DNA of 64,000 bases, taken from NCBI RefSeq assembly GCF_024748695.1, contig NZ_CP087176.1, positions 1,853,501-1,917,500 of the forward strand. The letters run 5' to 3'. The notes under the pieces were generated by a model, which saw only the letters and a program-made list of their open reading frames with translations, searched no databases and had not been told where the DNA came from. Of this stretch, positions 54,271 through 63,221 are shown in pieces. Both the position numbers and the translations under genes were made by a program. Source of the stretch: Pseudomonas sp. B21-040. Lineage in GTDB: Bacteria; Pseudomonadota; Gammaproteobacteria; Pseudomonadales; Pseudomonadaceae. Every line of letters begins with the position of its first letter. Within the stretch, counting starts at the first letter, position 1.

Positions 54271-56415
54271 ATGACTGAAGCCATTCGTTACGAAAAGGGT
54301 CAGGACCAGATTGTCGTCCTGACCATCGACATGCCGGGCCAGAGCGCCAACACCATGAACGCGGTCTACCGCGAAGCCATGGAGGCCTCCGTCGCTCGCC
54401 TGGTCGCTGAAAAAGACAGCATTGCCGGGGTCATCATCACCTCGGCGAAGAAGACGTTCTTCGCCGGTGGCGACCTCAATGAACTGATCAAGGTCGGCAA
54501 ACCCGAAGCCAAAGCGTTCTACGACATGGTGCTGACCCTCAAAGGTCAATTGCGCACCCTGGAAACCCTCGGCAAACCGGTGGTGGCGGCGATCAACGGC
54601 GCAGCATTGGGCGGCGGCTGGGAAATCTGCCTGGCGTGCCACCACCGCGTGGCGCTGGACAATCCGTCCGTACAACTTGGCTTGCCGGAGGTCACGCTGG
54701 GTCTGTTGCCGGGCGGCGGCGGGGTGGTGCGCATGGTGCGGATGCTGGGTATTGAGAAAGCATTGCCCTACTTGCTGGAGGGCAAAAAAGTCCGGCCACA
54801 ACAGGCATTGCAAGCGGGTTTGATTGACGAGTTGGCGAAAGATTCTGGCGAGCTGCTCAGCAAGGCACGGGCCTGGATTCTGGCCAATCCGACGGCGGTA
54901 CAACGCTGGGACGTGAAGGGCTATCAGATCCCCGGTGGCACACCGTCCAGCCCGAAAGTCGCGCAGATGCTCGCCATCGCGCCGTCGATCCTGCGCAGTA
55001 AAACCCAAGGCTGCATGCCGGCGCCGGAGAAAATTCTCTGCGCAGCCGTTGAAGGTGCTCAGGTGGACTTCGACACCGCGCACCTGATCGAAACCCGCTA
55101 TTTCACCGAATTGACCACCGGTCAAATCTCTAAAAACCTGATCGGCACGTTCTGGTTCCAGCTCAACGAAATCAACGCCGGCGGTTCGCGGCCACAGGGT
55201 TTTGCCCCTTATGTGACGCAAAAAGTCGGCGTGCTCGGTGCCGGGATGATGGGCGCCGGCATTGCATTTGTCAGCGCATCGGCGGGCATTGAAGTGGTGC
55301 TCAAGGACATCAACCTCGCGGCAGCCGAGAAGGGCAAGGCCCATTCGGCGGCGCTGCTGGACAAAAAAGTCGCGCGGGGCCAGCTACTCCCCGAGCAGCG
55401 CGAGGCGATTCTGGCGCGGATCGTGACCACTGAAAGCGATGCTGACCTGACCGGTTGCGACCTGATCATCGAGGCGGTATTCGAAGACCGCGAGCTCAAG
55501 GCCAAAGTGTCCTCGGCTGCGCAAAAAGTCGTCGGCCCGGCGGCGGTGATCGCCTCCAATACTTCGACCTTGCCGATCAGCGGCCTGGCCACGGCTGTAC
55601 CGGATCAGACCAAGTTCATCGGCCTGCATTTCTTCAGCCCCGTAGAGAAAATGCCGCTGGTAGAAATCATCAAAGGCGCGAACACCAGCGACGAAACCCT
55701 GGCTCGCGGGTTCGATTTCGTCCTGCAAATCAAGAAAACTCCGATTGTGGTCAACGACAGTCGCGGTTTCTTTACTTCGCGGGTGTTCGGCACCTTCACC
55801 AACGAAGGCATCGCCATGCTCGGCGAAGGCGTCAGTGCACCGATGATTGAAACCGAAGCCCGCAAGGCCGGCATGCCCATCGGACCACTGGCGATCTCTG
55901 ACGAAGTTTCCCTCAGCCTCATGAGCCATATCCGCCAGCAAACGGCCAAAGACCTGCAAGCCGAAGGGAAACCGCTGATTGAGCACCCGGCCTTTGCCGT
56001 GATTGACTTGCTGCTCAACGAATACAAACGGCCCGGCAAAGCGGCAGGAGGCGGTTTCTACGATTACCCGGCCGCTGGCCAGAAACATCTGTGGCCCGAG
56101 CTGAAAAGCCGTTTCGAGCAGCCAGACAGGCAGATATCGCCCAAGGATGTGCGTGATCGCCTGTTGTTCGTGCAAGCCCTGGAAACCGTGCGCTGCGTGG
56201 AGGAGGGCGTGCTGATGTCGACCGCAGACGCCAACATCGGCTCGATCTTCGGCATCGGTTTCGCGGCGTGGACGGGGGGCGCGCTGCAATTCATCAATCA
56301 GTACGGGGTGAAAGACTTCGTCGCCCGAGCCCAATACCTGGCTGGGCAGTATGGCGAGCGTTTCAATCCACCGGCCTTGTTGCTGGATAAAGCCGCTAAA
56401 GGGGAGGCGTTTTAA
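54271..56415 (+). CDS. Fatty-acid oxidation complex protein (enoyl-CoA hydratase / 3-hydroxyacyl-CoA dehydrogenase)
   Basis: 714 residues in FadB/FadJ layout. The N-terminal crotonase domain (about 1-200) has INGAALGGGWEICLA. The NAD-binding domain starts at VGVLGAGMMGAGIAF and carries the catalytic His in LHFFSPVEKMPL. Two C-terminal dehydrogenase domains follow. It works with the preceding thiolase in beta-oxidation. ATG at 54271 is taken; the ATG 6 bases upstream is an alternative with AAGGA closer to it. Confidence 0.92.
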   Translation: MTEAIRYEKGQDQIVVLTIDMPGQSANTMNAVYREAMEASVARLVAEKDSIAGVIITSAKKTFFAGGDLNELIKVGKPEAKAFYDMVLTLKGQLRTLETLGKPVVAAINGAALGGGWEICLACHHRVALDNPSVQLGLPEVTLGLLPGGGGVVRMVRMLGIEKALPYLLEGKKVRPQQALQAGLIDELAKDSGELLSKARAWILANPTAVQRWDVKGYQIPGGTPSSPKVAQMLAIAPSILRSKTQGCMPAPEKILCAAVEGAQVDFDTAHLIETRYFTELTTGQISKNLIGTFWFQLNEINAGGSRPQGFAPYVTQKVGVLGAGMMGAGIAFVSASAGIEVVLKDINLAAAEKGKAHSAALLDKKVARGQLLPEQREAILARIVTTESDADLTGCDLIIEAVFEDRELKAKVSSAAQKVVGPAAVIASNTSTLPISGLATAVPDQTKFIGLHFFSPVEKMPLVEIIKGANTSDETLARGFDFVLQIKKTPIVVNDSRGFFTSRVFGTFTNEGIAMLGEGVSAPMIETEARKAGMPIGPLAISDEVSLSLMSHIRQQTAKDLQAEGKPLIEHPAFAVIDLLLNEYKRPGKAAGGGFYDYPAAGQKHLWPELKSRFEQPDRQISPKDVRDRLLFVQALETVRCVEEGVLMSTADANIGSIFGIGFAAWTGGALQFINQYGVKDFVARAQYLAGQYGERFNPPALLLDKAAKGEAF

Positions 56416-56510
56416 GGGACCGATGACGCCTCGCGGGGCTTGCCTTGGAACAGTGTTTCGAGGCAGGCTCTGGGGTGTGCATTATTCCCATCACGTGTCA
56501 GGTATTTTTT

Positions 56511-57233
56511 ATGTCGTTACGCATCTGCATTTTGGAAACCGACATCCTGCGTCCAGAATTGGTCGACCAATATCAGGGCTACGGGCAGATGTTCAAACAC
56601 CTGTTTTCGCAGCAGCCTATCGCGGCCGAGTTCACGGTCTACAACGTGATGCAGGGCGAATACCCCAGCGATGATCTGATCTTCGACGCTTATCTGGTCA
56701 CCGGCAGCAAGGCCGACTCTTTCGGCACCGACCCGTGGATCGAAACCCTCAAGGCGTACCTGCTGACCCGTTACGAGCGCGGCGACAAACTGCTGGGCGT
56801 GTGTTTCGGCCACCAGTTGCTGGCGTTGTTGCTGGGCGGCAAAAGCGAACGTGCCAGCCAAGGCTGGGGCGTCGGCACCCACAGTTACAAACTGGCGGCG
56901 AAAGCACCGTGGATGAGCCCGGTCAGGGAAGAGTTGACCTTGCTGATCAGCCACCAGGATCAAGTGACGACGCTACCGAAAAACGCCACAGTCATCGCCT
57001 CGAGCGATTTCTGCCCGTATGCGGCTTACCACATCAACGATCAGGTGCTTTGTTTCCAGGGGCATCCGGAATTCATTCACGATTACTCACGAGCGCTGCT
57101 GGAAATCCGCCAGCAAGCACTGGGCGAGCAAATCTACTCCAAAGGTGTAGCCAGCCTTGAGCATGAGCATCATGGCGCTACGGTGGCGGAGTGGATGATG
57201 CGGTTTGTGGCGCACAAGCCAGAAACGGTTTAA
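56511..57233 (+). CDS. Class I glutamine amidotransferase
   Basis: 240 residues. The nucleophile elbow is GVCFGHQLLALLLGG and the catalytic His is in FQGHPEFIHDY, with Glu in the same triad region. No synthetase domain is attached. It could be a stand-alone glutamine hydrolase such as a gamma-glutamyl-peptide hydrolase type, but the substrate is not clear. It starts 95 bases after the FadB-like gene. Confidence 0.85.
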   Translation: MSLRICILETDILRPELVDQYQGYGQMFKHLFSQQPIAAEFTVYNVMQGEYPSDDLIFDAYLVTGSKADSFGTDPWIETLKAYLLTRYERGDKLLGVCFGHQLLALLLGGKSERASQGWGVGTHSYKLAAKAPWMSPVREELTLLISHQDQVTTLPKNATVIASSDFCPYAAYHINDQVLCFQGHPEFIHDYSRALLEIRQQALGEQIYSKGVASLEHEHHGATVAEWMMRFVAHKPETV

Positions 57234-57247
57234 TGCCAACACATGCC

Positions 57248-57293
57248 AGCTCCCACAATGCTGATTTCCTGTGGGAGCGAGCCTGCTCGCGAT
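57248..57293. repeat. REP-like inverted repeat, family A (short)
   Basis: AGCTCCCACA opposes TGTGGGAGCGAGCCTGCTCG. Confidence 0.7.
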
Positions 57294-57316
57294 TGTCACA
57301 GACGACTCGGTATTGA

Positions 57317-58288
57317 CTAAAGCCACCCCGACTTCTTGAAACTCGCCCATAAACCCGTACACCCCACGGCAATAACCCCCAGTACCCCGAAGTACCCGTA
57401 TTGCCACGCCAGCTCCGGCATGTTCTGGAAGTTCATCCCGTAAATCCCGGCCACTGCCGTCGGAAACGCCAGAATCGCCGCCCACGCTGCAAACTTGCGC
57501 TGCACCACGCTCTGACGTGAAGCCTCCAGCAGCACGCCAATTTCGATCGTCTGGCTGGCGATGTCGGCCAAAGTCGTCAGGTCTTCCATCTGTCGTGTGA
57601 CGTGGATCTGCACATCGCGGAAGTAGGGGCGCATGTTCTTGTCGATAAACGGAAAGCTCAGCTTCTGCAGCTCTTCACCGATCTCCACCATCGGCGCCGC
57701 ATAACGACGCAGGCGCAAGACGTCCCGGCGCAGGCCATGAAGCTTCTGGATGTCATGTTCATTCAGCGCGCTGCACAACACGTTGCGCTCCAGCTCATCA
57801 ATCTCGGCATGAATCGCTTCGCCCATCGGCTGGTAGTTTTCAATCACGAAATCGAGGAGGGCATAGAGGACGAAATCTTCCCCGTGCTCAAGCAATAACG
57901 GACGCGCCTCACAACGCTGTCGGACATAGGCGTAGGACGCGGAGTGACCATTGCGTGCGGTAATGATGTAACCGTTGCCGGCAAAGATATGCGTCTCGAT
58001 GAATTCGAGTTTGCCTTCCTTGCGAATCGGCGAGTAGGTGACGATGAACAGTGCATCGCCGAAGGTTTCGAGCTTCGGTCGGCTGTGTTTTTCCAGGGCG
58101 TCTTCGATGGCCAGTTCATGCAGGTTGAACTGGCGTTGCAGGTTGGCCAGTTCCTGGGCGTCTGGCTCTTCGAGGCCGATCCAGACAAAATGGCCGGGCT
58201 TTGCGGCCCAGGCTGCGCCTTCATCCAAGGTGATATTGGTGACTTTCTTACCGGCGCTGTAAACCGCAGCAGCAACAACTCTACCCAT
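57317..58288 (-). CDS. CorA-family magnesium/cobalt transporter
   Basis: Inner-membrane divalent-cation channel of 323 residues. A long cytoplasmic funnel domain is followed by two C-terminal helices joined at the selectivity loop YGMNFQNMPEL. The Mg-sensing Asp positions cannot be assigned by eye. It is convergent with the amidotransferase gene and does not sit next to the cmaX-crfX-sigX genes, so it may be a second CorA paralogue. Confidence 0.92.
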   Translation of the reverse strand: MGRVVAAAVYSAGKKVTNITLDEGAAWAAKPGHFVWIGLEEPDAQELANLQRQFNLHELAIEDALEKHSRPKLETFGDALFIVTYSPIRKEGKLEFIETHIFAGNGYIITARNGHSASYAYVRQRCEARPLLLEHGEDFVLYALLDFVIENYQPMGEAIHAEIDELERNVLCSALNEHDIQKLHGLRRDVLRLRRYAAPMVEIGEELQKLSFPFIDKNMRPYFRDVQIHVTRQMEDLTTLADIASQTIEIGVLLEASRQSVVQRKFAAWAAILAFPTAVAGIYGMNFQNMPELAWQYGYFGVLGVIAVGCTGLWASFKKSGWL

Positions 58289-58404
58289 GATTCAAGTTCA
58301 CTTCTTTTTAGCAGGTGGCAGTGGCAGGCAATCTTCAGCTTAGCCTTGTCTACTGCTTGAGAGTGAGCAAACTCTGCATCGTTCGCAGGCGAAAGTTCGC
58401 AGGC

Positions 58405-58437
58405 AAAAGAAAACCCGCACCAGGCGGGTTTCTTTTT
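58405..58437 (-). terminator. Terminator after plsC
   Basis: AAACCCGC/GCGGGTTT stem with an A-rich left flank, so the minus-strand transcript ends in T. It overlaps the plsC stop codon. Confidence 0.82.
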
Positions 58438-59158
58438 ACGCGGCTTGCAGTTGCCGATCCATCGAAGCGATGCACTCGCGCATCTGTTCGCGGCACTGGT
58501 CCATTAGCATGGGCATATCGTCCAGGCTCAACCCCACCGTCGGAATTGCCGGCAACGAACGAATCAGAATCTTCCCACTGCGCCAGCGGTTCAATCGCAT
58601 GTGTTTGACGTAACTGCTGACACACACCGGCACGATCGGCACGCCGGCAGCAATCGCCATCTGGAACGCGCCTTTCTTGAATGGCAGCAGCTCTTCGCCA
58701 AGGTTGCGCGTGCCTTCCGGGAACACCCAGATAGACGTGTCTTCATGCTGCAAGGTGTGCGTGGTGGTCAACATTGACTGGCGCGCCTTGTGCGCATTGC
58801 CGCGGTCGATCAACACGTTCCCGGCCAGCCAGAACAACTGCCCGAACAGCGGCACCCACTTGAGGCTTTTCTTGCCGATGCACACGGTGCGGCGGGGCAC
58901 CACGTTGCCGAATACGAACAGGTCGTAGTTGGACTGGTGATTGGCAATAATCACGCAGCTCTCGGGTTTATCCATCAATGGCCCGACGTCAGCCTTCACC
59001 CGTAAACGCAAAATGCACATCGCCGGCCACGCATACAGGCGTGCGCACAAACGGCTGTTGTCCGGGTTGAACGGGCGACACAGGCCCAGAAACACCCCAA
59101 GCACTCCGGCCAGAATAAAGTGCAGGCCCATCAAGAACATACGAAACACAAACAGCAT
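58436..59158 (-). CDS. plsC: 1-acyl-sn-glycerol-3-phosphate acyltransferase
   Basis: Membrane enzyme that acylates lysophosphatidate to phosphatidate. 240 residues with an N-terminal membrane segment (about 3-25), catalytic HX4D in ANHQSNYDLF and FPEGTRN for phosphate binding. The gene symbol is given for the family; another PlsC paralogue probably exists in the genome. Confidence 0.9.
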   Translation of the reverse strand: MLFVFRMFLMGLHFILAGVLGVFLGLCRPFNPDNSRLCARLYAWPAMCILRLRVKADVGPLMDKPESCVIIANHQSNYDLFVFGNVVPRRTVCIGKKSLKWVPLFGQLFWLAGNVLIDRGNAHKARQSMLTTTHTLQHEDTSIWVFPEGTRNLGEELLPFKKGAFQMAIAAGVPIVPVCVSSYVKHMRLNRWRSGKILIRSLPAIPTVGLSLDDMPMLMDQCREQMRECIASMDRQLQAA

Positions 59159-59321
59159 TTACAGGCCCCACCGGGACAAAAGGTGGCGCAGTGTACGGAT
59201 GTGCACTGTTTTCGGCAATTGCCGCTATAGAAGGGGGAGATAGGCGATATTTGTGCGCATGTTTCCGACTTGTTGGTCAGTCGCATACTAGAGCGGTTAC
59301 AGACCTTTCATCGCGATGTGT

Positions 59322-59355
59322 AAGAAAAAGCCCGACACGACGGTCGGGCTTTTCG
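59322..59355 (-). terminator. Terminator after the crotonase gene
   Basis: AAAGCCCGAC/GTCGGGCTTT stem; T run on the minus strand. Confidence 0.85.
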
Positions 59356-59373
59356 GTGCAGCGAGTTTTGGGC

Positions 59374-60063
59374 TTAACCCAAATGCTCCTGATCCAGGAT
59401 GATCGCGTTGTCCAGCGTCTCCAGCAACGCCTTGCGCACTTTCAACTTGGTGTTCTTGTGCGCGGTCATGTTGATCTTCTTCAGCTGACGAGCCGCCGCC
59501 AACGCTGCGCCTTGCAGCTCTTCGGCCGACACCACCGCGTCGAGGAAACCGGCATCGACAGCGCTCTGCGGGTTAAACATCTCGCCATTGATCACGGAAC
59601 GGTGGAACGCCGACTTGCGCAGGCGATCACGGGCGATCTCGATACCGGCGTGGTGCATGGTCATGCCGATCTGCACTTCGTTCAGGCCAATGCTGAACGG
59701 GCCATCGACACCGATGCGGTAATCCGCCGACAACAGCAGGAACGCGCCCTTGGCCACAGCATGCCCAGGGCACGCGACGATCACCGGGAACGGGTGCGAC
59801 AGCAGGCGACGGGCCAGTGTCGAACCGGCCGTGACCAACGCCACGGCTTCTTTAGGGCCGGACGTCATCACCTTCAAGTCATAACCACCCGACAGAATCC
59901 CGGGCGTACCGGTAATGATCACCACCGCACGATCAGTCACGGCCTGATCCAGCGCAGCATTAAACGCAGCAATCACGTCCGGAGAGATGGCATTGACCTT
60001 GCCATTGCTCAAGGTCAGGGTCGCGATACCGTCTTCGAGATGGTAGGAAATCAACTCACTCAT
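59374..60063 (-). CDS. Crotonase-family enoyl-CoA hydratase/isomerase
   Basis: 229 residues, on the short side for the family. Oxyanion-hole segments are GGYDLKVM and CPGHAVAKGAFLLL, and GLNEVQIGMTMH follows. Activity cannot be fixed from sequence (hydratase, isomerase or thioesterase-like). Alone, with a terminator after it; start at 60063. The two beta-oxidation genes are 4 kb away. Confidence 0.86.
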   Translation of the reverse strand: MSELISYHLEDGIATLTLSNGKVNAISPDVIAAFNAALDQAVTDRAVVIITGTPGILSGGYDLKVMTSGPKEAVALVTAGSTLARRLLSHPFPVIVACPGHAVAKGAFLLLSADYRIGVDGPFSIGLNEVQIGMTMHHAGIEIARDRLRKSAFHRSVINGEMFNPQSAVDAGFLDAVVSAEELQGAALAAARQLKKINMTAHKNTKLKVRKALLETLDNAIILDQEHLG

Positions 60064-60304
60064 GACGCTATTCCTTGTATGAAAGTTGGGGCAGACGTTA
60101 CCCACCACGGCAGGCCAGGTAAAGCGCCGTGACTGACCCGCCAGTCACCCTTTCCCCGCCGGGCAAGCGTAGCCGGCCACACCCGTCGCGTATTCCTCTC
60201 TATATAGAAGGGAGGGCGAAGCCAGAGATTGGCAGGTTTGCCATGGCCCGGAACCCGCCGGAACGACTAAAACGCTAAGCGCATGAAAATTCTGCAAAAA
60301 AAGT

Positions 60305-60333
60305 TTGCCATCGGAAAAGGTTTCGACTACATT
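60305..60333 (+). promoter_or_regulatory. Promoter of tRNA-Ser
   Basis: TTGCCA (-35) and TACATT (-10) are 17 bases apart, followed by a G/C-rich stretch (AGCGCGCC) as in stringently controlled stable-RNA promoters. The rest of the 60064-60371 gap holds only a GTGACTG/CAGTCAC stem near 60129-60150. Confidence 0.7.
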
Positions 60334-60371
60334 AGCGCGCCTCGACAGACAGAACATGTTTGACGAGATAC

Positions 60372-60461
60372 GGTGAAGTGTCCGAGTGGCTTAAGGAGCA
60401 CGCCTGGAAAGTGTGTATACAAGAAATTGTATCGAGAGTTCGAATCTCTCCTTCACCGCCA
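60372..60461 (+). tRNA. tRNA-Ser (anticodon GGA)
   Basis: 90-nt serine tRNA with acceptor GGTGAAG/CTTCACC, D arm, anticodon GGA at 60406-60408 (loop CTGGAAA), long variable arm (class II), T arm with TTCGAAT and encoded CCA. It reads UCC and UCU codons. Confidence 0.97.
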
Positions 60462-60475
60462 AATTCGATGTAACC

Positions 60476-60511
60476 AAAACCCCTGATTTCGAAAGAAGTC
60501 AGGGGTTTTGT
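60476..60511 (+). terminator. Terminator of tRNA-Ser
   Basis: AAAACCCCTGA pairs with TCAGGGGTTTT over a 12-base loop. The following bases up to 60767 show no gene. Confidence 0.85.
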
Positions 60512-60767
60512 GGTTTCTGGTGTCTGGAGTTTGTGAACGACGCTGTAGTTTCCGAGTTTTATGTAGGACGAGTCTTGGGCGTGTGGGGCGTAACGCTGGA
60601 AAGCTAGCAGGTTAGGTGCTTCCACGGGAAATGCGCTCCACATAGCCCATCTCGGGACGGGTTGTTCGCTTTGGGCCTTAGGGTTCAAGATGAAAAAAAG
60701 GGCAGCACACCTCAGGGGCGCCCCATTTCCCTGGAATGGACTGACGCGCTTTATGCAGGAAATGACC

Positions 60768-60971
60768 ATGAAACAGGCCGAGCTCGAAAAGCTCCACGTT
60801 GAAATCATCAAGCTGCTTGCTGAGCAGCGCAAGCTGAATGCCGAGGCGAGCAAGTTGAATACCGAAGCCGGCAAGATGACCCGTGAAACCTTTTGATGCC
60901 CGGTGGCGATCGCCATCGGGATGATTGGGGCGGTGGCAACCGTCACGGCGGTGTTGATTAAGCTTCTTTAG
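60768..60971 (+). pseudogene. Small coiled-coil membrane protein with in-frame TGA
   Basis: The frame reads MKQAELEKLHVEIIKLLAEQ..., a Leu/Glu/Lys-rich helix. TGA at 60894-60896 follows ...MTRETF. Reading on in the same frame gives CPVAIAIGMIGAVATVTA and IKLL, then TAG: a hydrophobic C-terminal anchor. The usual form in related small Pseudomonas proteins is, from memory, ...FWYP at this point, so TGG and TAC appear changed to TGA and TGC. An AGGA 7 bases upstream supports the start. It may be a broken gene or yield a soluble 42-residue peptide. Confidence 0.6.
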
Positions 60972-61142
60972 CCTCTGATTTTTTTCAATGGGCTTGGATA
61001 GTTGATTTCATTTGGCGCCTCGAAAAGCCTGGTCTTCAGCCTCGTCACCCACCTGTTAGACTGCCCGAACCCCTCGAACGGAATCGACACCATGTCCCGC
61101 CCACGCGCCACTTACCGCCGCTAGGTCATATCTATTGCCGCC

Positions 61143-62420
61143 GTGTTGGCGTGCACTCTGTCATCACTCGCCACCGCAACAACATTCCCGGACGCCGAAG
61201 CCAGCGACCCCGCTAAACTCGGCTGGATGGTCGGCTCGCCACCCCCTGCTGATCGCACCGTACGCTTCGAAGACGGCAGCTATTTCCAGTTCCCGGCGAT
61301 GCGCTGGAGCGTCTCGAACTTCCGGCAACTCATGCCTACGATCAACGTCTCACGAGGTCTCGGCGCCCCTGTGCCATTGGCGTCCTTGTTGCGCAACGAT
61401 ATCGACGCCATCAGCTTCACGCCGCTCGGCGCTAAAAAGCCGATGACCTGGGATCAATCCCTGGCGGCCACTTACACCGATGGAATTGTGGTGATGCATC
61501 GCGGCAAGGTTGTGTACGAGCGTTACTTCGGCGTGCTGAAACCCGAAGGTCAGCACGCGGCGATGTCGGTGACCAAGTCCGTAGTTGGCACATTGGGCGC
61601 GATGTTGGTCGCCGAAGGGCGAATCGACGCGAACAAGCCTGTTGTCGAATACGTTCCCGAGTTGGCAGCTTCCGCGTTTGGCAGCGCCACGGTACGTCAG
61701 GTCCTCGATATGACAACGGCTCTGAAATACAGCGAAGACTATGCCGACCCAAACGCAGAAGTATGGGCTCACGCAAAAGCGGGTAGCCCCTTGCCCAAGC
61801 CAAAGGACTACACCGGGCCGCGAAGTTACTACGAGTTTTTGCAGACCGTTCAACTGCAAGGCGAACACGGCAGTGCGTTTGGCTACAAGACCGTCAACAC
61901 CGACGTATTGGGCTGGATCATCGCCCGAGCGACCGGCCGCAACGTGGCGCAGTTGTTGTCGGAGCGCATCTGGAGTCGACTGGGCGCCGAGCAGGATGCC
62001 TATTTCACGGTGGACTCTATCGGCACGCCGTTTGCCGGTGGTGGATTGAATACTGGCTTGCGAGACCTCGCCCGATTTGGCGAGATGTTGCGCAATGATG
62101 GGCTGTTCAATGGCCAGCAGATCGTGCCCAAAGCGGTGGTGGACGACATTCGCCGTGGCGGCGACAAACAGGTTTTTGCCAAGGCCGGCTATGACTTGTT
62201 GAAGGGCTGGAGTTATCGCTCGATGTGGTGGGTGACGGACAAGGAGGGCGGGGCATTCATGGCGCGCGGTGTTCATGGCCAGCGCATTTATGTTGATCCG
62301 AAAGCCGAGATGGTGATTGTTCGTTATGCCTCGCACCCGGTTGCCAGTAACTCGGCGAATGATCCGGTGACGTTGCCGGCGTTTGATGCGTTGGCTGCGT
62401 ATTTGTCCAAGTTGCCTTGA
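61143..62420 (+). CDS. Serine hydrolase (beta-lactamase/6-aminohexanoate-hydrolase-like), 5' end disrupted
   Basis: Penicillin-binding-type hydrolase of 425 residues in this frame. The nucleophile motif is SVTKS (S-x-x-K), with TVNTDVLGW and HGQRIYVDP downstream. Upstream, the frame is open from ATG 61092 except for TAG at 61122 (codon 11, after MSRPRATYRR). The following residues ISIAAVLACTL would complete a signal peptide. So the original start is probably 61092 and a Trp codon may have become TAG. Translation could restart at GTG 61143, leaving a short and possibly weak export signal. Substrate unknown. Confidence 0.7.
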   Translation: MLACTLSSLATATTFPDAEASDPAKLGWMVGSPPPADRTVRFEDGSYFQFPAMRWSVSNFRQLMPTINVSRGLGAPVPLASLLRNDIDAISFTPLGAKKPMTWDQSLAATYTDGIVVMHRGKVVYERYFGVLKPEGQHAAMSVTKSVVGTLGAMLVAEGRIDANKPVVEYVPELAASAFGSATVRQVLDMTTALKYSEDYADPNAEVWAHAKAGSPLPKPKDYTGPRSYYEFLQTVQLQGEHGSAFGYKTVNTDVLGWIIARATGRNVAQLLSERIWSRLGAEQDAYFTVDSIGTPFAGGGLNTGLRDLARFGEMLRNDGLFNGQQIVPKAVVDDIRRGGDKQVFAKAGYDLLKGWSYRSMWWVTDKEGGAFMARGVHGQRIYVDPKAEMVIVRYASHPVASNSANDPVTLPAFDALAAYLSKLP

Positions 62421-62447
62421 TTCGCTGTTTATTAAGAAGGAATTCCT

Positions 62448-62768
62448 ATGATCACCACCACAACTCACGCCATCGAAGGCCGCCAGATCACCGCTTACCT
62501 GGACATCGTCAGCGCCGAGTCGGTGCAGGGCATAAACGTTGTTCGCGACATGTTTGCCGGGATGCGGGATTTTTTTGGTGGGCGTTCCCAGACGTTGGAG
62601 CGAGCGTTGAAGGAAGCGCGGATTCAGGCGACCGACGAAATCAAGGAGCGGGCGCGAGCACTTCAGGCGGACGCGGTGGTGGGGCTTGATTTTGAGATCA
62701 GCATGCCGGCAGGCAAGGGCGGGATGGTGGTGGTGTTTGTGACAGGGACGGCGGTGAAACTGAGATGA
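62448..62768 (+). CDS. ybjQ: YbjQ/UPF0145-family protein
   Basis: 106 residues of the YbjQ family. Landmarks are GINVVRDMFAGMRDFFGGRS, ALKEARIQATDEIKERA and DAVVGLDFEIS. Members form pentameric rings in structural studies; the function is unknown. AAGGAA precedes the ATG. It follows the serine hydrolase gene by 27 bases. Confidence 0.9.
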   Translation: MITTTTHAIEGRQITAYLDIVSAESVQGINVVRDMFAGMRDFFGGRSQTLERALKEARIQATDEIKERARALQADAVVGLDFEISMPAGKGGMVVVFVTGTAVKLR

Positions 62769-62912
62769 GGTGAAACGTGGGCCATTCGTCGGGCACGCGG
62801 AAATCTGAATTCCAAGTCCGGTAATGACCGACTAGTCTCAAAACCCTTGGTGATCGATATTTTTCAGGCAAAGGGCTTTGCCGGTGTCGATCCATTTGAG
62901 AGGGGAAGAGGT

Positions 62913-63101
62913 ATGGCTGATCCGTATATCGAAGACGACGGGGCTGAATTTCCGATCAACAATTGCGTTAAATGCGGCCAGACAGAGTATGTGGCGGGCT
63001 TTGGGGAAGACCCGATCCAGACCAGCAAAGTGAAATCGACGACGCCCAGAGGGCCGAAGGCCAAATTTCTGCCGAGAGTGGCGGCGCCTTCCAGGAAGTA
63101 A
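62913..63101 (+). CDS. Small hypothetical protein with one CxxC
   Basis: 62 residues, MADPYIEDDGAEFPINNC then VKCGQTEYV. One CVKC pair could bind metal as a dimer. The C terminus is Lys/Arg/Pro-rich. GGGGAAGAGG precedes ATG 62913. A terminator lies 16 bases after the stop, which supports it as a real gene. Family not recognised. Confidence 0.6.
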   Translation: MADPYIEDDGAEFPINNCVKCGQTEYVAGFGEDPIQTSKVKSTTPRGPKAKFLPRVAAPSRK

Positions 63102-63116
63102 TCGTTAACTGGACAG

Positions 63117-63140
63117 ACCCCGCCATCGAGCGGGGTTTTT
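63117..63140 (+). terminator. Terminator after the 62-residue gene
   Basis: ACCCCGC/GCGGGGT stem with a 6-base loop, then T. Confidence 0.85.
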
Positions 63141-63221
63141 CATGTGTGAAATCTCGATTACCGGTTGAAACCTGAAGTGCCGACGTTCGGTAATGATGCC
63201 GTTTACTTTTTCACATACTTT

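Noticed and set aside
60408..60440. TATACAA-like word in the tRNA-Ser region as a fourth purine operator
   Set aside because: It lies in the variable arm of the tRNA and only partly matches the palindrome.
60894..60896. TGA as a selenocysteine codon
   Set aside because: No SECIS-like hairpin is evident directly after it and the protein is a small membrane type without redox motifs; a Trp-to-stop change is simpler.
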